DNA of 64,000 nucleotides from Chitinophagaceae bacterium PMP191F (GCA_001302245.1 LGYU01000010.1:186001-250000), one strand, 5' to 3'; positions 9,096-18,060 are shown, counted from the first letter of the stretch. Made by a program: numbers and translations. The notes: generated by a model from the letters alone, not told the origin.

Positions 9096-10454
9096 CTAAT
9101 AACGTTTTTCACCGTTGATGGTTACATTTTTCAGTTGGAAGTTCTTTATGATGGACGTGTCTATGTTCAGGTAGTTTTTTGCTTTTATGGTCAGGTTCTC
9201 AAACGTGAAATCTGATAACTGGTATTCAAAAGCATTTGAATTGCTATGTGCATCGGCAACACCCACATTGAAAAAATTATTGCATTCCAGGTTGATGTTG
9301 CGCATGGTTATGTTTTTACCATAAGACATCCGCGTTGCTTTTTCTCCTTTAAGATCAAAGAACTGCGTCCATGGACGTATGTATATAAAGTTTTCAATAT
9401 TGCTGCCTTCTATGTTTTCTACCAATACATATTCATAGTCCTGCGGGGTGTCAGGACGCATTTTAAGCCACAACAGGCGTTCTGCATTGTTTATTTTAAT
9501 ACGACGCAGGATAATATTCCGGTTATGGATGGACTCACTACCAAAGGTCAATACGCCATGACAAAACCCATAGGTGCAATCTTCAATGATGATGTTGGCG
9601 TTGCCGCCATTGTTGGGGTCTTTGTCGGCAGTGGGACCTTTGCCACCTTTCAATGCCACGGCATCATCATTTACTGACATATAGCAGTTTTTGATGAGAA
9701 AGTTTTTACAGCCATCAATATCTACTGCATCTGTACTTGGTGCTTTAACAGGGGCCCTGGGTGAATAGATATACAGATCAAGCAGCTTTACATTCTCACA
9801 TTTGTAATAGTGACTGGTCCAGAAAGGAGAGTTGATAAGTTTTACTCCTGAGACCTGTACGTTTTTACTGTTGGAAACATACAGCAGCCGGGGTCGCATT
9901 TCATCCATATTGGTCGTTTTTGGATTGAACTCCCTGCGCAACCAGAACGATTTCCAGTAACGCAGCCCATTACCATCAAGGGTGCCTTTGCCGGAAATAG
10001 TGAATCCATTCAGACTGTCGGCATTGATCAAAGCGGTAAAGTATTTCAGCGTTTGCCCTTCCATACGTGTTATGCGAATGGGAAAATTGCTGATATCATC
10101 ACTGCCTTTCAGCCTGGCACCTTCTTCCAGGTGCAGGTGTGTACCCTGTTTAAAAAAAAGTGCCCCGCTCAGGAAAGTGCCTCTGGGAATCACTACCACA
10201 CCGCCACCACTGGCAAAGGTTTTGTCAATAACAGCCTGTATTTGCTGAGTTTGAATAACCGTGCTGTCTTTTACCACATTGTAATCTGTAATAACGTAGC
10301 GTTTTCCCAGTTTACTGATGTTGGTGGGCCTGTTCTCTTTAAACCAGTCTGATACAGGTGTTCCATCAGGAAACAGTTCCTGGCTCCATGCGTTCAGGTG
10401 CAACATGGTTGTTACCAGCAACAATACGAATAGCAATTTTTTCTTCCGGATCAT
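9096..10454 (-). CDS. GH28-like polygalacturonase, secreted (right-handed beta-helix)
   Basis: 452 residues with an N-terminal signal peptide ending NAWSQ. The body has the repetitive beta-helix pattern (NSKNVQVSGVKLINSPFWTSHYY and following). GH28 landmarks include STDAVDIDGCKNF, NDDAVALKGGKG with paired aspartates, and the FCHGVLTFGSES region at the GHG motif, followed by RRIKINNAERL. GH28 enzymes hydrolyse pectic galacturonan or related uronides in the periplasm or outside. The CHG in place of GHG is a variation common in Bacteroidota members but makes the exact substrate uncertain. A weak LacI-type half operator precedes it, so it may belong to the same carbohydrate control as the xylan genes (inference). 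Confidence 0.87.
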   Translation of the reverse strand: MIRKKKLLFVLLLVTTMLHLNAWSQELFPDGTPVSDWFKENRPTNISKLGKRYVITDYNVVKDSTVIQTQQIQAVIDKTFASGGGVVVIPRGTFLSGALFFKQGTHLHLEEGARLKGSDDISNFPIRITRMEGQTLKYFTALINADSLNGFTISGKGTLDGNGLRYWKSFWLRREFNPKTTNMDEMRPRLLYVSNSKNVQVSGVKLINSPFWTSHYYKCENVKLLDLYIYSPRAPVKAPSTDAVDIDGCKNFLIKNCYMSVNDDAVALKGGKGPTADKDPNNGGNANIIIEDCTYGFCHGVLTFGSESIHNRNIILRRIKINNAERLLWLKMRPDTPQDYEYVLVENIEGSNIENFIYIRPWTQFFDLKGEKATRMSYGKNITMRNINLECNNFFNVGVADAHSNSNAFEYQLSDFTFENLTIKAKNYLNIDTSIIKNFQLKNVTINGEKRY

Positions 10455-10557
10455 ACAATCATTTTATTGGTTCGGACAAAGCTGTGCATCAGCAATGCTA
10501 TACAGGCAGGAAAATACAGTAAAAAATGGTATTCAACCAAATAGCAGCATATAAATG

Positions 10558-10571
10558 GTAAACCGGTTGCA
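10558..10571. promoter_or_regulatory. Possible degenerate LacI-type operator upstream of the GH28 gene
   Basis: GTAAACCGGTTGCA matches the core of the palindrome found at the xylan locus (TGCAACCGGTTGCA) at 11 of 14 positions, with one intact half. It lies about 105 bases upstream of the GH28 start. One arm is poor, so this is only a candidate. Confidence 0.25.
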
Positions 10572-10698
10572 ATGAAACAGGCGTTTCTGTATATAAAAGT
10601 CATGACAAAATCTGACTAACACATCATCAATCCAGCCTCTGAGGTAACATTGCAACTTGCATTTTCTATCATATCAAGACACTCATTTCAGATAACAA

Positions 10699-10726
10699 TA
10701 AAAAAGCCCCTGATTTCTCAGAGGCT
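10699..10726 (-). terminator. Terminator of ssrA
   Basis: On the minus strand AGCCTCTGA / TCAGGGGCT forms a nine-pair stem with a GAAA tetraloop and is followed by six T residues. It starts six bases after the encoded CCA end of the tmRNA. Confidence 0.85.
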
Positions 10727-10731
10727 TAAGT

Positions 10732-11105
10732 TGGTGGAGGTGAGGGGGATCGAACCCCTGTCCAAACACATTCCCCAAAAGCTTTCTACATGCTTATTCC
10801 GGCATTATTTGTCGGGCAACCACAGGAGACGGACGAACCAATGATTGCCTTAGCTGGATAGTCTTATGCTGCAGTCACAGCCTTCTGCAACAGCATTCTG
10901 CATTTGTTTTTAAGTCGGCGGCGGGGCGTGGTAACAGAACAACCTGCCCGGCGGCCCTAATGACTATCTAATCACTGATTAGGCAGCCATGGCATACTGT
11001 GTATTGCCATTTAGATTTTTGCGTATTCAGATTAACGGGCTAATTACGCAACGCCCGGCATGCTTACACCTTCAAAGATCTATGCTGTCAAAGCCGGTCA
11101 CCCCC
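10732..11105 (-). ncRNA. ssrA: Transfer-messenger RNA (tmRNA)
   Basis: The 5' end GGGGGTGA pairs with TCACCTCC near the 3' end (one G-T pair), followed by discriminator A and an encoded CCA. The T arm GACAGGGGTTCGATCCCC and the 5' ACCGGCTTTGACAGCATAGA region are typical. The tag reading frame runs at 10979-11008 on the minus strand and encodes GNTQYAMAA followed by TAA, close to the tags known in Bacteroidota, such as those ending in YALAA or YAMAA. The RNA rescues stalled ribosomes with SmpB and marks the protein for proteolysis. Length is about 374 nt, normal for the class. The gene has its own promoter and terminator. Confidence 0.97.
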
Positions 11106-11131
11106 GGTTACTTTTTTTAACAAGCGAACAG

Positions 11132-11139
11132 CAAATATA
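11132..11139 (-). promoter_or_regulatory. Candidate -7 box (TATATTTG) of ssrA
   Basis: TATATTTG on the minus strand fits TAnnTTTG and lies 26 bases before the mature tmRNA 5' end, leaving a short leader for processing. Confidence 0.6.
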
Positions 11140-11256
11140 CGTTTTTTTGTTGAACGCTTAATGTAGTTATAGGCTGTAAATAATAAGTACAGGCAGGCGC
11201 TTCAAAATCAATAAATACCAAAATCAGCAATATCCAGCAATCATTCACCATTCGCG

Positions 11257-11345
11257 AAAAAAAATCCCCTGCAAGACTACAGGGGATGATAACCAAAACT
11301 AACTGCTATGAGAAAACTATCTTGAATGATGTATAAACGCTATTG
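11257..11345 (-). ncRNA. Candidate small RNA between ssrA and rseP
   Basis: A complete promoter (see 11351-11381) is followed after about 60 bases by a strong hairpin, ATCCCCTG / CAGGGGAT (11264-11287), and an eight-T run on the minus strand. No convincing protein frame lies between them. This would give an RNA of roughly 85-90 nt ending at the terminator. The rseP transcript already has its own terminator at 11451-11474, so the second hairpin is otherwise unexplained. I cannot assign it to a known RNA family by eye. The opposite strand has a five-codon frame (MRKLS) that I do not regard as a gene. Confidence 0.4.
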
Positions 11346-11350
11346 TTACA

Positions 11351-11381
11351 CAAACTTACATACGCGTTTTGCCGGTTCAAA
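11351..11381 (-). promoter_or_regulatory. Full-consensus promoter of the candidate small RNA
   Basis: On the minus strand TTTG (11378-11381), 19 bases, then TAAGTTTG (11351-11358): an exact match to the Bacteroidota -33/-7 arrangement. Confidence 0.55.
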
Positions 11382-11443
11382 CGCCTGTATGGACGAACTG
11401 TTGTTTTACCCTGATAAAGTGTTGCAATCCGTTCTTTAACTGT

Positions 11444-11474
11444 AAAAAAAAAGCCCCGCCTTCCGGCGGGGCTT
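11444..11474 (-). terminator. Terminator of rseP
   Basis: AGCCCCGCC / GGCGGGGCT with a four-base loop, followed on the minus strand by nine or more T residues, 21 bases after the rseP stop. Confidence 0.85.
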
Positions 11475-11495
11475 GTAATACCAGTACAGATGTTG

Positions 11496-12851
11496 TTATT
11501 TCTTGAAGAAGGTTCGCCAGAAATCAAGTCCCAGCGCGTAAGCCATGAGGCCCAGCAGTATTACCATACCTACCACCTGCGCATACTCCATGAACTTATC
11601 ACTAGGTTTGCGACCGGTAACGATTTCGTACAATGTAAACAGTACGTGACCACCGTCCAGTCCCGGAATAGGTAAGATATTCATAAATGCTAGTACAATG
11701 CTCAGTAAAGCGGTCATGCTCCAGAACACTTCCCAATCCCACTTGGGTGCAAACATATTTCCGATAGAAATAAAGCTTCCCAATGATTCACTGGCTTTTA
11801 CTTCTTTGGAAGTGAACAGTAGTTTGAAGTTCTTTACGTTCATAACCAATGTTGTCCAGCCCTTGCGTATGCCAGCAGGGATAGCAGGCAGAAAATCATA
11901 TTTCTGGGAATAGGAACCTGAAAGTTTTTCTCCGTCTACATAGAACCCGATAGCACCAATACTGTCCGTTTTGGCCTTTACCAGCACCGTATCTGTATTG
12001 CGCAACACGGTCAGTGCAATTTCAGTGTTCTTATGTTTCAGCTTCTCTTTTACATATTCGTCGTAGAAGGTAATGGGTGTAGAATCTACAGCCAGTATCC
12101 TATCGCCAATATATAAGGAGTCTTTGGAAAATACATTTACACTGGGAAATACAGTATCTACTATTGCGTAGGAACGCGGCATCACAAACTGTGTTTTTCC
12201 TTTGATCAGTTTGCGGATCGTTCCTTCGGGAATGTTGATATTGATTAAGCTATCGTTTCTTTTTACCTGCAATGTTTTGGCTTCATCCAGAATGATATCG
12301 CGGGTAAGTGCATAATATTCAGTAGCGGGTTTGCCATCTACACTTACAATCATATCCCCATTCTTCAAACCGGCAGCTTCACTGATGGGTGTAACCATCA
12401 CACCGTATTTCATATTCTGCACCGGCAATCTTCTTTCGCCCCATACCCACAGTATCATGGCAAACAAAAAGAAACCCAGTAACAGGTTTACGGTAACACC
12501 TCCCACCATGATGATCAAACGCTGCCAGGCTGGTTTGCTACGAAACTCCCAGGGTTGAGGCGGTTGTTTCATCTGCTCTTTGTCCATGCTCTCATCAATC
12601 ATACCGGATATTTTTACATATCCGCCCAGTGGCAACCAACCTATGCCGTATACAGTTTCACCAACTTTTTTCTTGAATAAGGAAAACCAGGGATCAAAGA
12701 AGAGATAGAATTTTTCTACGCGGCATTTAAACCATTTGGCAGGAAAGAAATGCCCCATTTCGTGTAACACTACCAATATTGACAGACATAAAATTAACTG
12801 CCCTGCTTTTATACCTACTGTAGCCCAATCAAATGCTAACAATGTCATCAT
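11496..12851 (-). CDS. rseP: RIP zinc metalloprotease (site-2 protease, M50)
   Basis: 451 residues with four membrane spans. The zinc motif HEMGH lies near residue 30 in the first helix (VVLHEMGHFFPAKWF). PDZ-like sequences occupy the middle (KYGVMVTPISEAAGLKNGDMIVSVDGKPA and a second, weaker one). The second metal-binding region NILPIPGLDGGHVLF is near residue 395. The protein cuts transmembrane anti-sigma factors or signal-peptide remnants within the inner membrane. It lies downstream of dxr on the same strand with a 200-base gap; this dxr-rseP neighbourhood is common in bacteria. Confidence 0.95.
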   Translation of the reverse strand: MMTLLAFDWATVGIKAGQLILCLSILVVLHEMGHFFPAKWFKCRVEKFYLFFDPWFSLFKKKVGETVYGIGWLPLGGYVKISGMIDESMDKEQMKQPPQPWEFRSKPAWQRLIIMVGGVTVNLLLGFFLFAMILWVWGERRLPVQNMKYGVMVTPISEAAGLKNGDMIVSVDGKPATEYYALTRDIILDEAKTLQVKRNDSLININIPEGTIRKLIKGKTQFVMPRSYAIVDTVFPSVNVFSKDSLYIGDRILAVDSTPITFYDEYVKEKLKHKNTEIALTVLRNTDTVLVKAKTDSIGAIGFYVDGEKLSGSYSQKYDFLPAIPAGIRKGWTTLVMNVKNFKLLFTSKEVKASESLGSFISIGNMFAPKWDWEVFWSMTALLSIVLAFMNILPIPGLDGGHVLFTLYEIVTGRKPSDKFMEYAQVVGMVILLGLMAYALGLDFWRTFFKK

Positions 12852-13055
12852 AAATGCTGAATTCCTGGAAAATTTAATGTTTCATAATCTATACAAATCC
12901 GCTGCACAATGGTTTACCGGGCTGTATATACGGCTTACCTGCAGTGGTTTAGTAGCTCAAAATATCCAATAATATATCTTTTATGGCAACCATCCGCATA
13001 AATTCGTGATTATTTAACGCCTTTCATCTGGAAACGCATCAGGCATCACTGTTTA

Positions 13056-14225
13056 TCAGAGTTTTATCAGGGAAGCAGCAAAATTCCGTGCTTCAGCATC
13101 ACTTTCAAAATACTCTTGCAAAGTTGGTTTCTCAATGAACGGCACATGCGCCATTGTTTTTTCTATCAGGTCGGTCATATCCAGAAAGCCGATGCGGTTG
13201 CGCAAAAAGGCATATACCGCAATTTCATTGGCAGCATTGAGTACACAGGGTACATTACCACCTTTGAACAATGCTTCGGTAGCCAGTATCAGGTTGCGGA
13301 ATGTTTTGGTATCAGGCTCTTCAAATGTCAGTTGTGCCGGTTTACGGAAATCGTACCGCGGAAAATCGCTGACAATACGATGCGGAAATGCCAGTGCATA
13401 CTGAATAGGCAGTTTCATATCGGGCAAACCCATCTGGGCCTTGATGCTGCCATCTTCAAACTGTACCAGGCTGTGTATAATACTTTGCGGGTGTACTACT
13501 ACCTGTACCTGGTCTGGCTTCAGGTTGAACAACCAGCGGGCTTCGATCATCTCCAGGCCTTTGTTCATCAACGTGGCAGAGTCGATGGTGATCTTCGCAC
13601 CCATATTCCAGTTGGGATGCTGCAATGCGTGGTCACGTTTTACATTCACCAGGTAATTGGGTTTTCTACCCAGGAACGGACCGCCGGAAGCAGTGAGTAC
13701 CACTTTCTCGATACGGTTCCTGGTTTCACCTACCAGGCATTGGAAAATAGCAGAGTGTTCGGAATCAACCGGAATAACAGGAACCCTGTTCTCTACCGCT
13801 TTTTGCATTACAATATCGCCGGCCACCACCAGTGTTTCTTTATTGGCCAGGGCCACGGCCTTACCATTTTCAATAGCGTTCAGTGTAGGCCGCAGACCAG
13901 CAAAACCTACAATGGCCGCCAGCATCATATCATAACAGTTCATGGAAGCTACTTCTTCCAGTGCCTGCTCGCCGCCAAACACCTTGATATCGGTACCAGA
14001 CAACAGCTCTTTGACCCTGCTGTATTTACGTTCATCACCTATTACCACAATATTGGGCTGAAAACGAAGTGCCTGTTTTACCAGCAACTCATCATTGCTG
14101 TGAGCAGTCAGTACTTCTACAGAAAACATTTGCGGGTGCGCTGCAATTACATCCAGCGCCTGCGTGCCAATAGAACCCGTAGAGCCAAAGATGGCTATGC
14201 GTTTGGGAACGATACTGTTTGACAT
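13056..14225 (-). CDS. dxr: 1-deoxy-D-xylulose-5-phosphate reductoisomerase
   Basis: 389 residues, normal for the family. The NADPH-binding GSTGSIGTQALDVI is at residue 14 onward; LANKETLVVAGD, the metal/substrate segment VIPVDSEHSAIFQCL, LTASGGPF and the C-terminal LNAANEIAVYAFL are all present. It converts DXP to 2-C-methyl-D-erythritol-4-phosphate, the committed step of the MEP route to isoprenoids. Its end lies about 200 bases before rseP, transcribed in the same direction. Confidence 0.97.
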   Translation of the reverse strand: MSNSIVPKRIAIFGSTGSIGTQALDVIAAHPQMFSVEVLTAHSNDELLVKQALRFQPNIVVIGDERKYSRVKELLSGTDIKVFGGEQALEEVASMNCYDMMLAAIVGFAGLRPTLNAIENGKAVALANKETLVVAGDIVMQKAVENRVPVIPVDSEHSAIFQCLVGETRNRIEKVVLTASGGPFLGRKPNYLVNVKRDHALQHPNWNMGAKITIDSATLMNKGLEMIEARWLFNLKPDQVQVVVHPQSIIHSLVQFEDGSIKAQMGLPDMKLPIQYALAFPHRIVSDFPRYDFRKPAQLTFEEPDTKTFRNLILATEALFKGGNVPCVLNAANEIAVYAFLRNRIGFLDMTDLIEKTMAHVPFIEKPTLQEYFESDAEARNFAASLIKL

Positions 14226-14289
14226 GAACCTGTTATATTACAGATAAAATTTTAAAAGTAATTAAAAAATACCGGCTGTGCGGAGGTGG

Positions 14290-15783
14290 CTATTCTACAT
14301 ATTTTTCCAGTTCCTCTGCAATTTTACGGTCATTGCTAAGGCGGGGCACTTTGTTCTGTCCGCCAAGCTTGCCAATAGACTTCATATAATCTATAAAGCC
14401 ATTCTTTTTTACGGGGCGTATATGCAGCGGCAATAATATATTACCGGTGATGAGGTCATTATAGTAGATATTCTTATTACGCAGGTTATTGTCTATCTTT
14501 TTTGCCAGCCCTTCAAGATCCCGTGGCATATTCTCGAACTCAATGAACCATTCGTGGTACGACTTGCCCTTACCCTGCTGGATCATCGGTGCTACAGTAA
14601 ACTCAGTAATATATAATCCTTCTTCTTCAGCCGCTTTGATAAGACTTTGCTCCACTTCTTCACCTATTACGTGTTCACCAAAGGCAGATATAAAGTGTTT
14701 GATACGACCTGTAACCACCAAACGGTACGGGTTGGTAGAAACAAATTTTACCGTATCACCAATATTATAGCCCCATAAACCGGCATTGTTATTAATGATC
14801 AGGGCATAGTTTTCTCCTACTTTCACGTCTTTCAGGCTCAGCCTGGTAGGATTGGGTGAAAACGCTTCAGCAGCAGGAATAAACTCGAAGAAGATACCAC
14901 TGTTCGTATTCAGCAATAAACCTTCTGCATGTTGTGAATCCTGGAATGCTATAAAACCTTCGGAGGCAGGGAATGTTTCAATAGCAGCAATGGGTTTACC
15001 AATGCTGTCAAAAAGTTTGGTCCTGTAGGGCTCTACATTCACACCGCCATGTACCAGTACTGAGAAGTTGGGGAAAATGTCTTTTACCTTTTTGCCGGTC
15101 CTTTCCATCAGCCTGTCAAAATACATCTGCATCCATGGTGGTATACCGCTGATCAGCGTCATATCCTGGCTGATGGTCTCTGCTACAATTTTATCCAGCT
15201 TGGTTTCCCAATCGTCAATACAATTGGTTTCGTAAGAAGGTAACTGGTTTTTACGCAGATAGCTGGGTACATGGTGGTTAACAATACCACTCAAACGGCC
15301 GGTAGGAATGCCACCAATACGCTCCAGCTCTGGTGAGCCCGACAGGAAAATCATTTTACCGTTGGTAAAGGCGGTATTGCCGGATTCGGCCACATAACAC
15401 AACAGGGCGTTACGGGCTGTATTAATATGGTTATCGATAGATTCTTTGGAAATGGGTATATATTTTACCCCGCTGGTGGTACCGGAGGTTTTGGCCAGGT
15501 AAATAGGCTTGCCTTTCCACAGCACATTGTGTTTACCTTCCTTGATCTTTTCGATATAAGGCTTAAACTGTTCATAATCGCGCACAGGCACCGCCTGCAG
15601 GTACTCTTCGTACACAGATACGTTGCCCAGGTAATGCTCTTTACCAAAGTCGGTGTTACGGCCAATTTTCAGCAGATCCTTCAGAATAGCTTCCTGGTCT
15701 TCAACTGCGGTTGCCATTCCTTTCCTGATACCTTTATATACGTAGTGGGCAAATGGTTTTGCCAGAAATGATTTGATTTTCAT
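14290..15783 (-). CDS. GH3 auxin-responsive-type acyl-adenylating enzyme
   Basis: About 497 residues from the ATG at 15783; the longer frame starts at a TTG. The ATP-binding loop AKTSGTTSGVKYIP, the HHVPSYLRKNQLPSYE region, SEGFIAFQ and the hinge VVTGRIKHFISAFGEHVIGEEVE match the GH3/JAR1 adenylate-forming superfamily. The plant proteins conjugate amino acids to hormones; the bacterial substrate is unknown, so the name describes only fold and likely adenylation chemistry. It is a lone gene, divergent from rplU. Confidence 0.88.
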   Translation of the reverse strand: MKIKSFLAKPFAHYVYKGIRKGMATAVEDQEAILKDLLKIGRNTDFGKEHYLGNVSVYEEYLQAVPVRDYEQFKPYIEKIKEGKHNVLWKGKPIYLAKTSGTTSGVKYIPISKESIDNHINTARNALLCYVAESGNTAFTNGKMIFLSGSPELERIGGIPTGRLSGIVNHHVPSYLRKNQLPSYETNCIDDWETKLDKIVAETISQDMTLISGIPPWMQMYFDRLMERTGKKVKDIFPNFSVLVHGGVNVEPYRTKLFDSIGKPIAAIETFPASEGFIAFQDSQHAEGLLLNTNSGIFFEFIPAAEAFSPNPTRLSLKDVKVGENYALIINNNAGLWGYNIGDTVKFVSTNPYRLVVTGRIKHFISAFGEHVIGEEVEQSLIKAAEEEGLYITEFTVAPMIQQGKGKSYHEWFIEFENMPRDLEGLAKKIDNNLRNKNIYYNDLITGNILLPLHIRPVKKNGFIDYMKSIGKLGGQNKVPRLSNDRKIAEELEKYVE

Positions 15784-15833
15784 GATCCTATGCAATCCTT
15801 AATGAACAAACCTACGTCAATTACAGTAATGCG

Positions 15834-15841
15834 CAAAGATA
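15834..15841 (-). promoter_or_regulatory. Candidate -7 box (TATCTTTG) of the GH3-auxin-like gene
   Basis: Exact TAnnTTTG match on the minus strand, 50 bases before the ATG at 15783. It lies in the otherwise gene-free divergent stretch 15784-16143. Confidence 0.5.
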
Positions 15842-16044
15842 GTTTTACAGGAAGAAGTGATGGTTAAATTTTAACAAATCTATTGACCATGATCAGCTAA
15901 AGGATAACCTGCAGCTACCAGGTAAGCTGGTTAGCAACTATCCAAGTGCCATACTATCATCCGGAAAATCAATAATTCCGGGCACTATAAGAATAACATT
16001 GACTATCAAATACTTATATTTTTCCGTTTTCCACAGCAAAAATC

Positions 16045-16122
16045 TACTTTTGCACACGCGGATAAAATATTAAAAAAACATAGTGCAAAGCCCGGAATAT
16101 CCGCTGCAAACCCTTACCTTTG
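16045..16122 (+). promoter_or_regulatory. Two candidate -7 boxes upstream of rplU
   Basis: TACTTTTG (16045-16052) and TACCTTTG (16115-16122) both fit TAnnTTTG on the plus strand, 91 and 21 bases before the rplU ATG. Tandem promoters would suit a ribosomal-protein operon. No conserved leader structure was recognised between them. Confidence 0.5.
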
Positions 16123-16143
16123 CACTCCTAATTTTGGAAACGT

Positions 16144-16446
16144 ATGTTCGCAGTTGTTAAAATAGCCGGTCAGCAATTTAAGGTTCAAAAGGACCAGACT
16201 TTATATGTTCCCCACGTGGATGGCAACTCTGGTGATAAACTGGAATTTGCAGAAGTATTGCTGGTAGACAATAACGGAAGTTTGTCTGTAGGTAGCACTA
16301 TTAAGGCTACAGTAAAAGCAGAGATCCTTGACCAGGTTCAGGGAGACAAAGTGATCGCTTTTAAAATGAAAAGAAGAAAAGGTTTTCGTAAAAAGCACGG
16401 TCACCGTACTCACTATACTAAAATCAGGATCAGCGATATTGCTTAA
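16144..16446 (+). CDS. rplU: 50S ribosomal protein L21
   Basis: 100 residues. The N-terminus FAVVKIAGQQFKVQKDQTLYV and the C-terminal KMKRRKGFRKKHGHRTHYT are diagnostic of bL21, a 23S rRNA-binding protein of the large subunit. It is followed after 54 bases by rpmA, the universal order. The basic C-terminal signature is intact. Confidence 0.98.
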   Translation: MFAVVKIAGQQFKVQKDQTLYVPHVDGNSGDKLEFAEVLLVDNNGSLSVGSTIKATVKAEILDQVQGDKVIAFKMKRRKGFRKKHGHRTHYTKIRISDIA

Positions 16447-16500
16447 GCGATACGCATACCCGGTAAAGTAAATTGTATAAAATAGTAAATACTTAATTGT

Positions 16501-16758
16501 ATGGCACACAAAAAAGGGGAAGGTAGTGTAAAGAACGGCCGTGACTCACAGAGCAAACGCCTGGGAGTAAAAATTTATGGCGGTCAACCTGCTGTTTCCG
16601 GTAATATCATCGTTCGTCAACGTGGTACTGTTTATCACCCCGGCAAAAATGTTGGTGTGGGAAGAGACTTCACACTGTTTGCTTTGAATGATGGTGTTGT
16701 TGAGTTCAGAAAGAGCAAGAATGATAAAACTATCGTTAGCGTAGTTCCTTTCGCTTAA
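16501..16758 (+). CDS. rpmA: 50S ribosomal protein L27
   Basis: 85 residues. It starts [20 protein letters not shown] and contains the conserved [19 protein letters not shown] segment of bL27, whose N-terminal tail reaches the peptidyl-transferase centre. No cleavable N-terminal extension of the Firmicute type is present. It forms an operon with rplU. Confidence 0.98.
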   Translation: MAHKKGEGSVKNGRDSQSKRLGVKIYGGQPAVSGNIIVRQRGTVYHPGKNVGVGRDFTLFALNDGVVEFRKSKNDKTIVSVVPFA

Positions 16759-16876
16759 TTTGCCTGTTCTTAGTCTTTTTTCCATAGTTGGCGAAAAAAA
16801 ATTTTTGACGGTTTAAAATTAGTTTATATTTTTACTTAGTTAAATTCTATTTACTAACCGTTAAATTCACAAAATC

Positions 16877-16975
16877 ATGGCAACTAAGAAAAAAGCCGCT
16901 AAGAAAGCTGCAAAAAAAGCTGCTCCTAAAAAAGCTGCAAAGAAAGCCGCTAAGAAAGCTGCAAAAAAGAAATAA
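16877..16975 (+). CDS. Very small Lys/Ala-rich histone-H1-like protein (32 aa)
   Basis: The ATG at 16877 opens a 32-residue frame containing only Met, Ala, Thr, Lys and one Pro: repeated KKAAKKAA units with a single P near the middle, then TAA. Sequences of this kind resemble the tails of bacterial histone-H1-like proteins and would bind DNA or RNA through charge alone. It has a strong terminator 28 bases after the stop and an AT-rich region with TTG and TATATTTT before it, so it looks like a real, separately expressed gene. Low complexity rules out a firm homology call. Confidence 0.7.
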   Translation: MATKKKAAKKAAKKAAPKKAAKKAAKKAAKKK

Positions 16976-17003
16976 GTTTTGCTTTAGTAAAGCAGAAAAT
17001 ATC

Positions 17004-17033
17004 AAAGTCCCGGTTCTACCGGGACTTTTTATT
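17004..17033 (+). terminator. Intrinsic terminator after the Lys/Ala-rich gene
   Basis: AAAGTCCCGGT / ACCGGGACTTT is an 11-pair perfect stem with a three-base loop and a following T run. Confidence 0.9.
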
Positions 17034-17330
17034 TTATCTGGAACCTGCGCCCATCCTGCATTTCCACACCCCTCCTATCTATTCTGCATATCTGCAATAT
17101 ATCTTTCCAACTCCTTTTATAATAGAAAGGGTTGCTACTCTTTCCAGGCAAACTCCCCTTCGCTGAAAATGAATAACAACCCTTCTGCGCTGATGTGTTA
17201 TTGAACGTTGGTACGTCGGTGAACCGATAACCAATATAGTTCTATGAAGTGGCCGGTAAAGCCACCGGTCTCCGGATTTTTACGTTCCCGATCGGAAAAC
17301 ATGGCTATCCTTTCCCCTTATCCGGTCAAA
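17034..17330. other. Gene-free stretch
   Basis: No coding frame with family features, RNA or repeat was recognised between the terminator at 17004 and the end of the DinB-like gene. Confidence 0.5.
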
Positions 17331-17840
17331 TTAATTTCTATCCCAGAACGGAGGTGGCTCTATTCCCAATGAACGCAGGTATACATAACCCTGTGCCCTA
17401 TGGTGTATTTCATTGTCTACAAAATATAACAGTGTGCTATAGATCGTTCCTTCATATTCTCCAAACGCTTTGTCTGTTTCCTGGAAACGTTGCGGAGTGA
17501 TCTGTGGCCAGTATGTTTGCATAGCAACAGTTACATTATCCCATAGCTCCAGCAATTCTTCTTTTGTATCGGGCGTACCGGCAGGTGAAAAATGCAGCAG
17601 GTTCTCACTGTTCTCCCATTTACCTGTTGCCGCACCTTTAATACCGGTGCCTGCCAGGTCTATCAGTTCCAGCGCCATCTCGGCAAAAGGACGCATGCCC
17701 CCTACAGAATGCTTAAACAATTGTTCTTCCGGGAAAGCTTCAATGACCCTGCGGGTTAACCGGCGGTGCCCCTGCCAATGTTCATAGAATGCGTCTGCAC
17801 TGATCACAGTAGCTGCTGATTGTTCAATGGTATTTTTCAT
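17331..17840 (-). CDS. DinB/YfiT-like putative metal-dependent protein
   Basis: About 169 residues from the ATG at 17840 (an upstream in-frame ATG at 17867 is also possible). Helical, with histidines placed as in the DinB four-helix bundle: EHWQGHRRLTRR near the start and VDNEIHHRAQGYVYLRSLG near the end. Many Bacteroidota members end with a similar phrase (LGIEPPPFWDR here). Family members are thiol transferases or metal-binding proteins of mostly unknown role. It stands alone, divergent from the PolX gene. Confidence 0.82.
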   Translation of the reverse strand: MKNTIEQSAATVISADAFYEHWQGHRRLTRRVIEAFPEEQLFKHSVGGMRPFAEMALELIDLAGTGIKGAATGKWENSENLLHFSPAGTPDTKEELLELWDNVTVAMQTYWPQITPQRFQETDKAFGEYEGTIYSTLLYFVDNEIHHRAQGYVYLRSLGIEPPPFWDRN

Positions 17841-18060
17841 AATGCTGTAATTTTTATGGTTAATCATCTTTTACAACACAAAGAAAAAAACGGGTAGTGA
17901 CAACCCTATGTCAGTAGCTATGATCTGTTTTTTAAATATTTTAAATGACAGGTAGTAGGTGACAAGTCAAATTCAGCAATTACTGTTAAACCAATTTATT
18001 CTCAACTCTTTGAATAACAAATGTGTTTGTATTTCAACCTATCACGTAAAACTTATAACC

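Noticed and set aside
11306-11527. 73-codon minus-strand frame overlapping the rseP end
   Set aside because: It crosses the rseP terminator and the candidate sRNA promoter and has no protein features.
13116-14222. 368-codon open frame antisense to dxr
   Set aside because: Almost fully overlaps a complete, motif-rich Dxr on the minus strand; a shadow frame.
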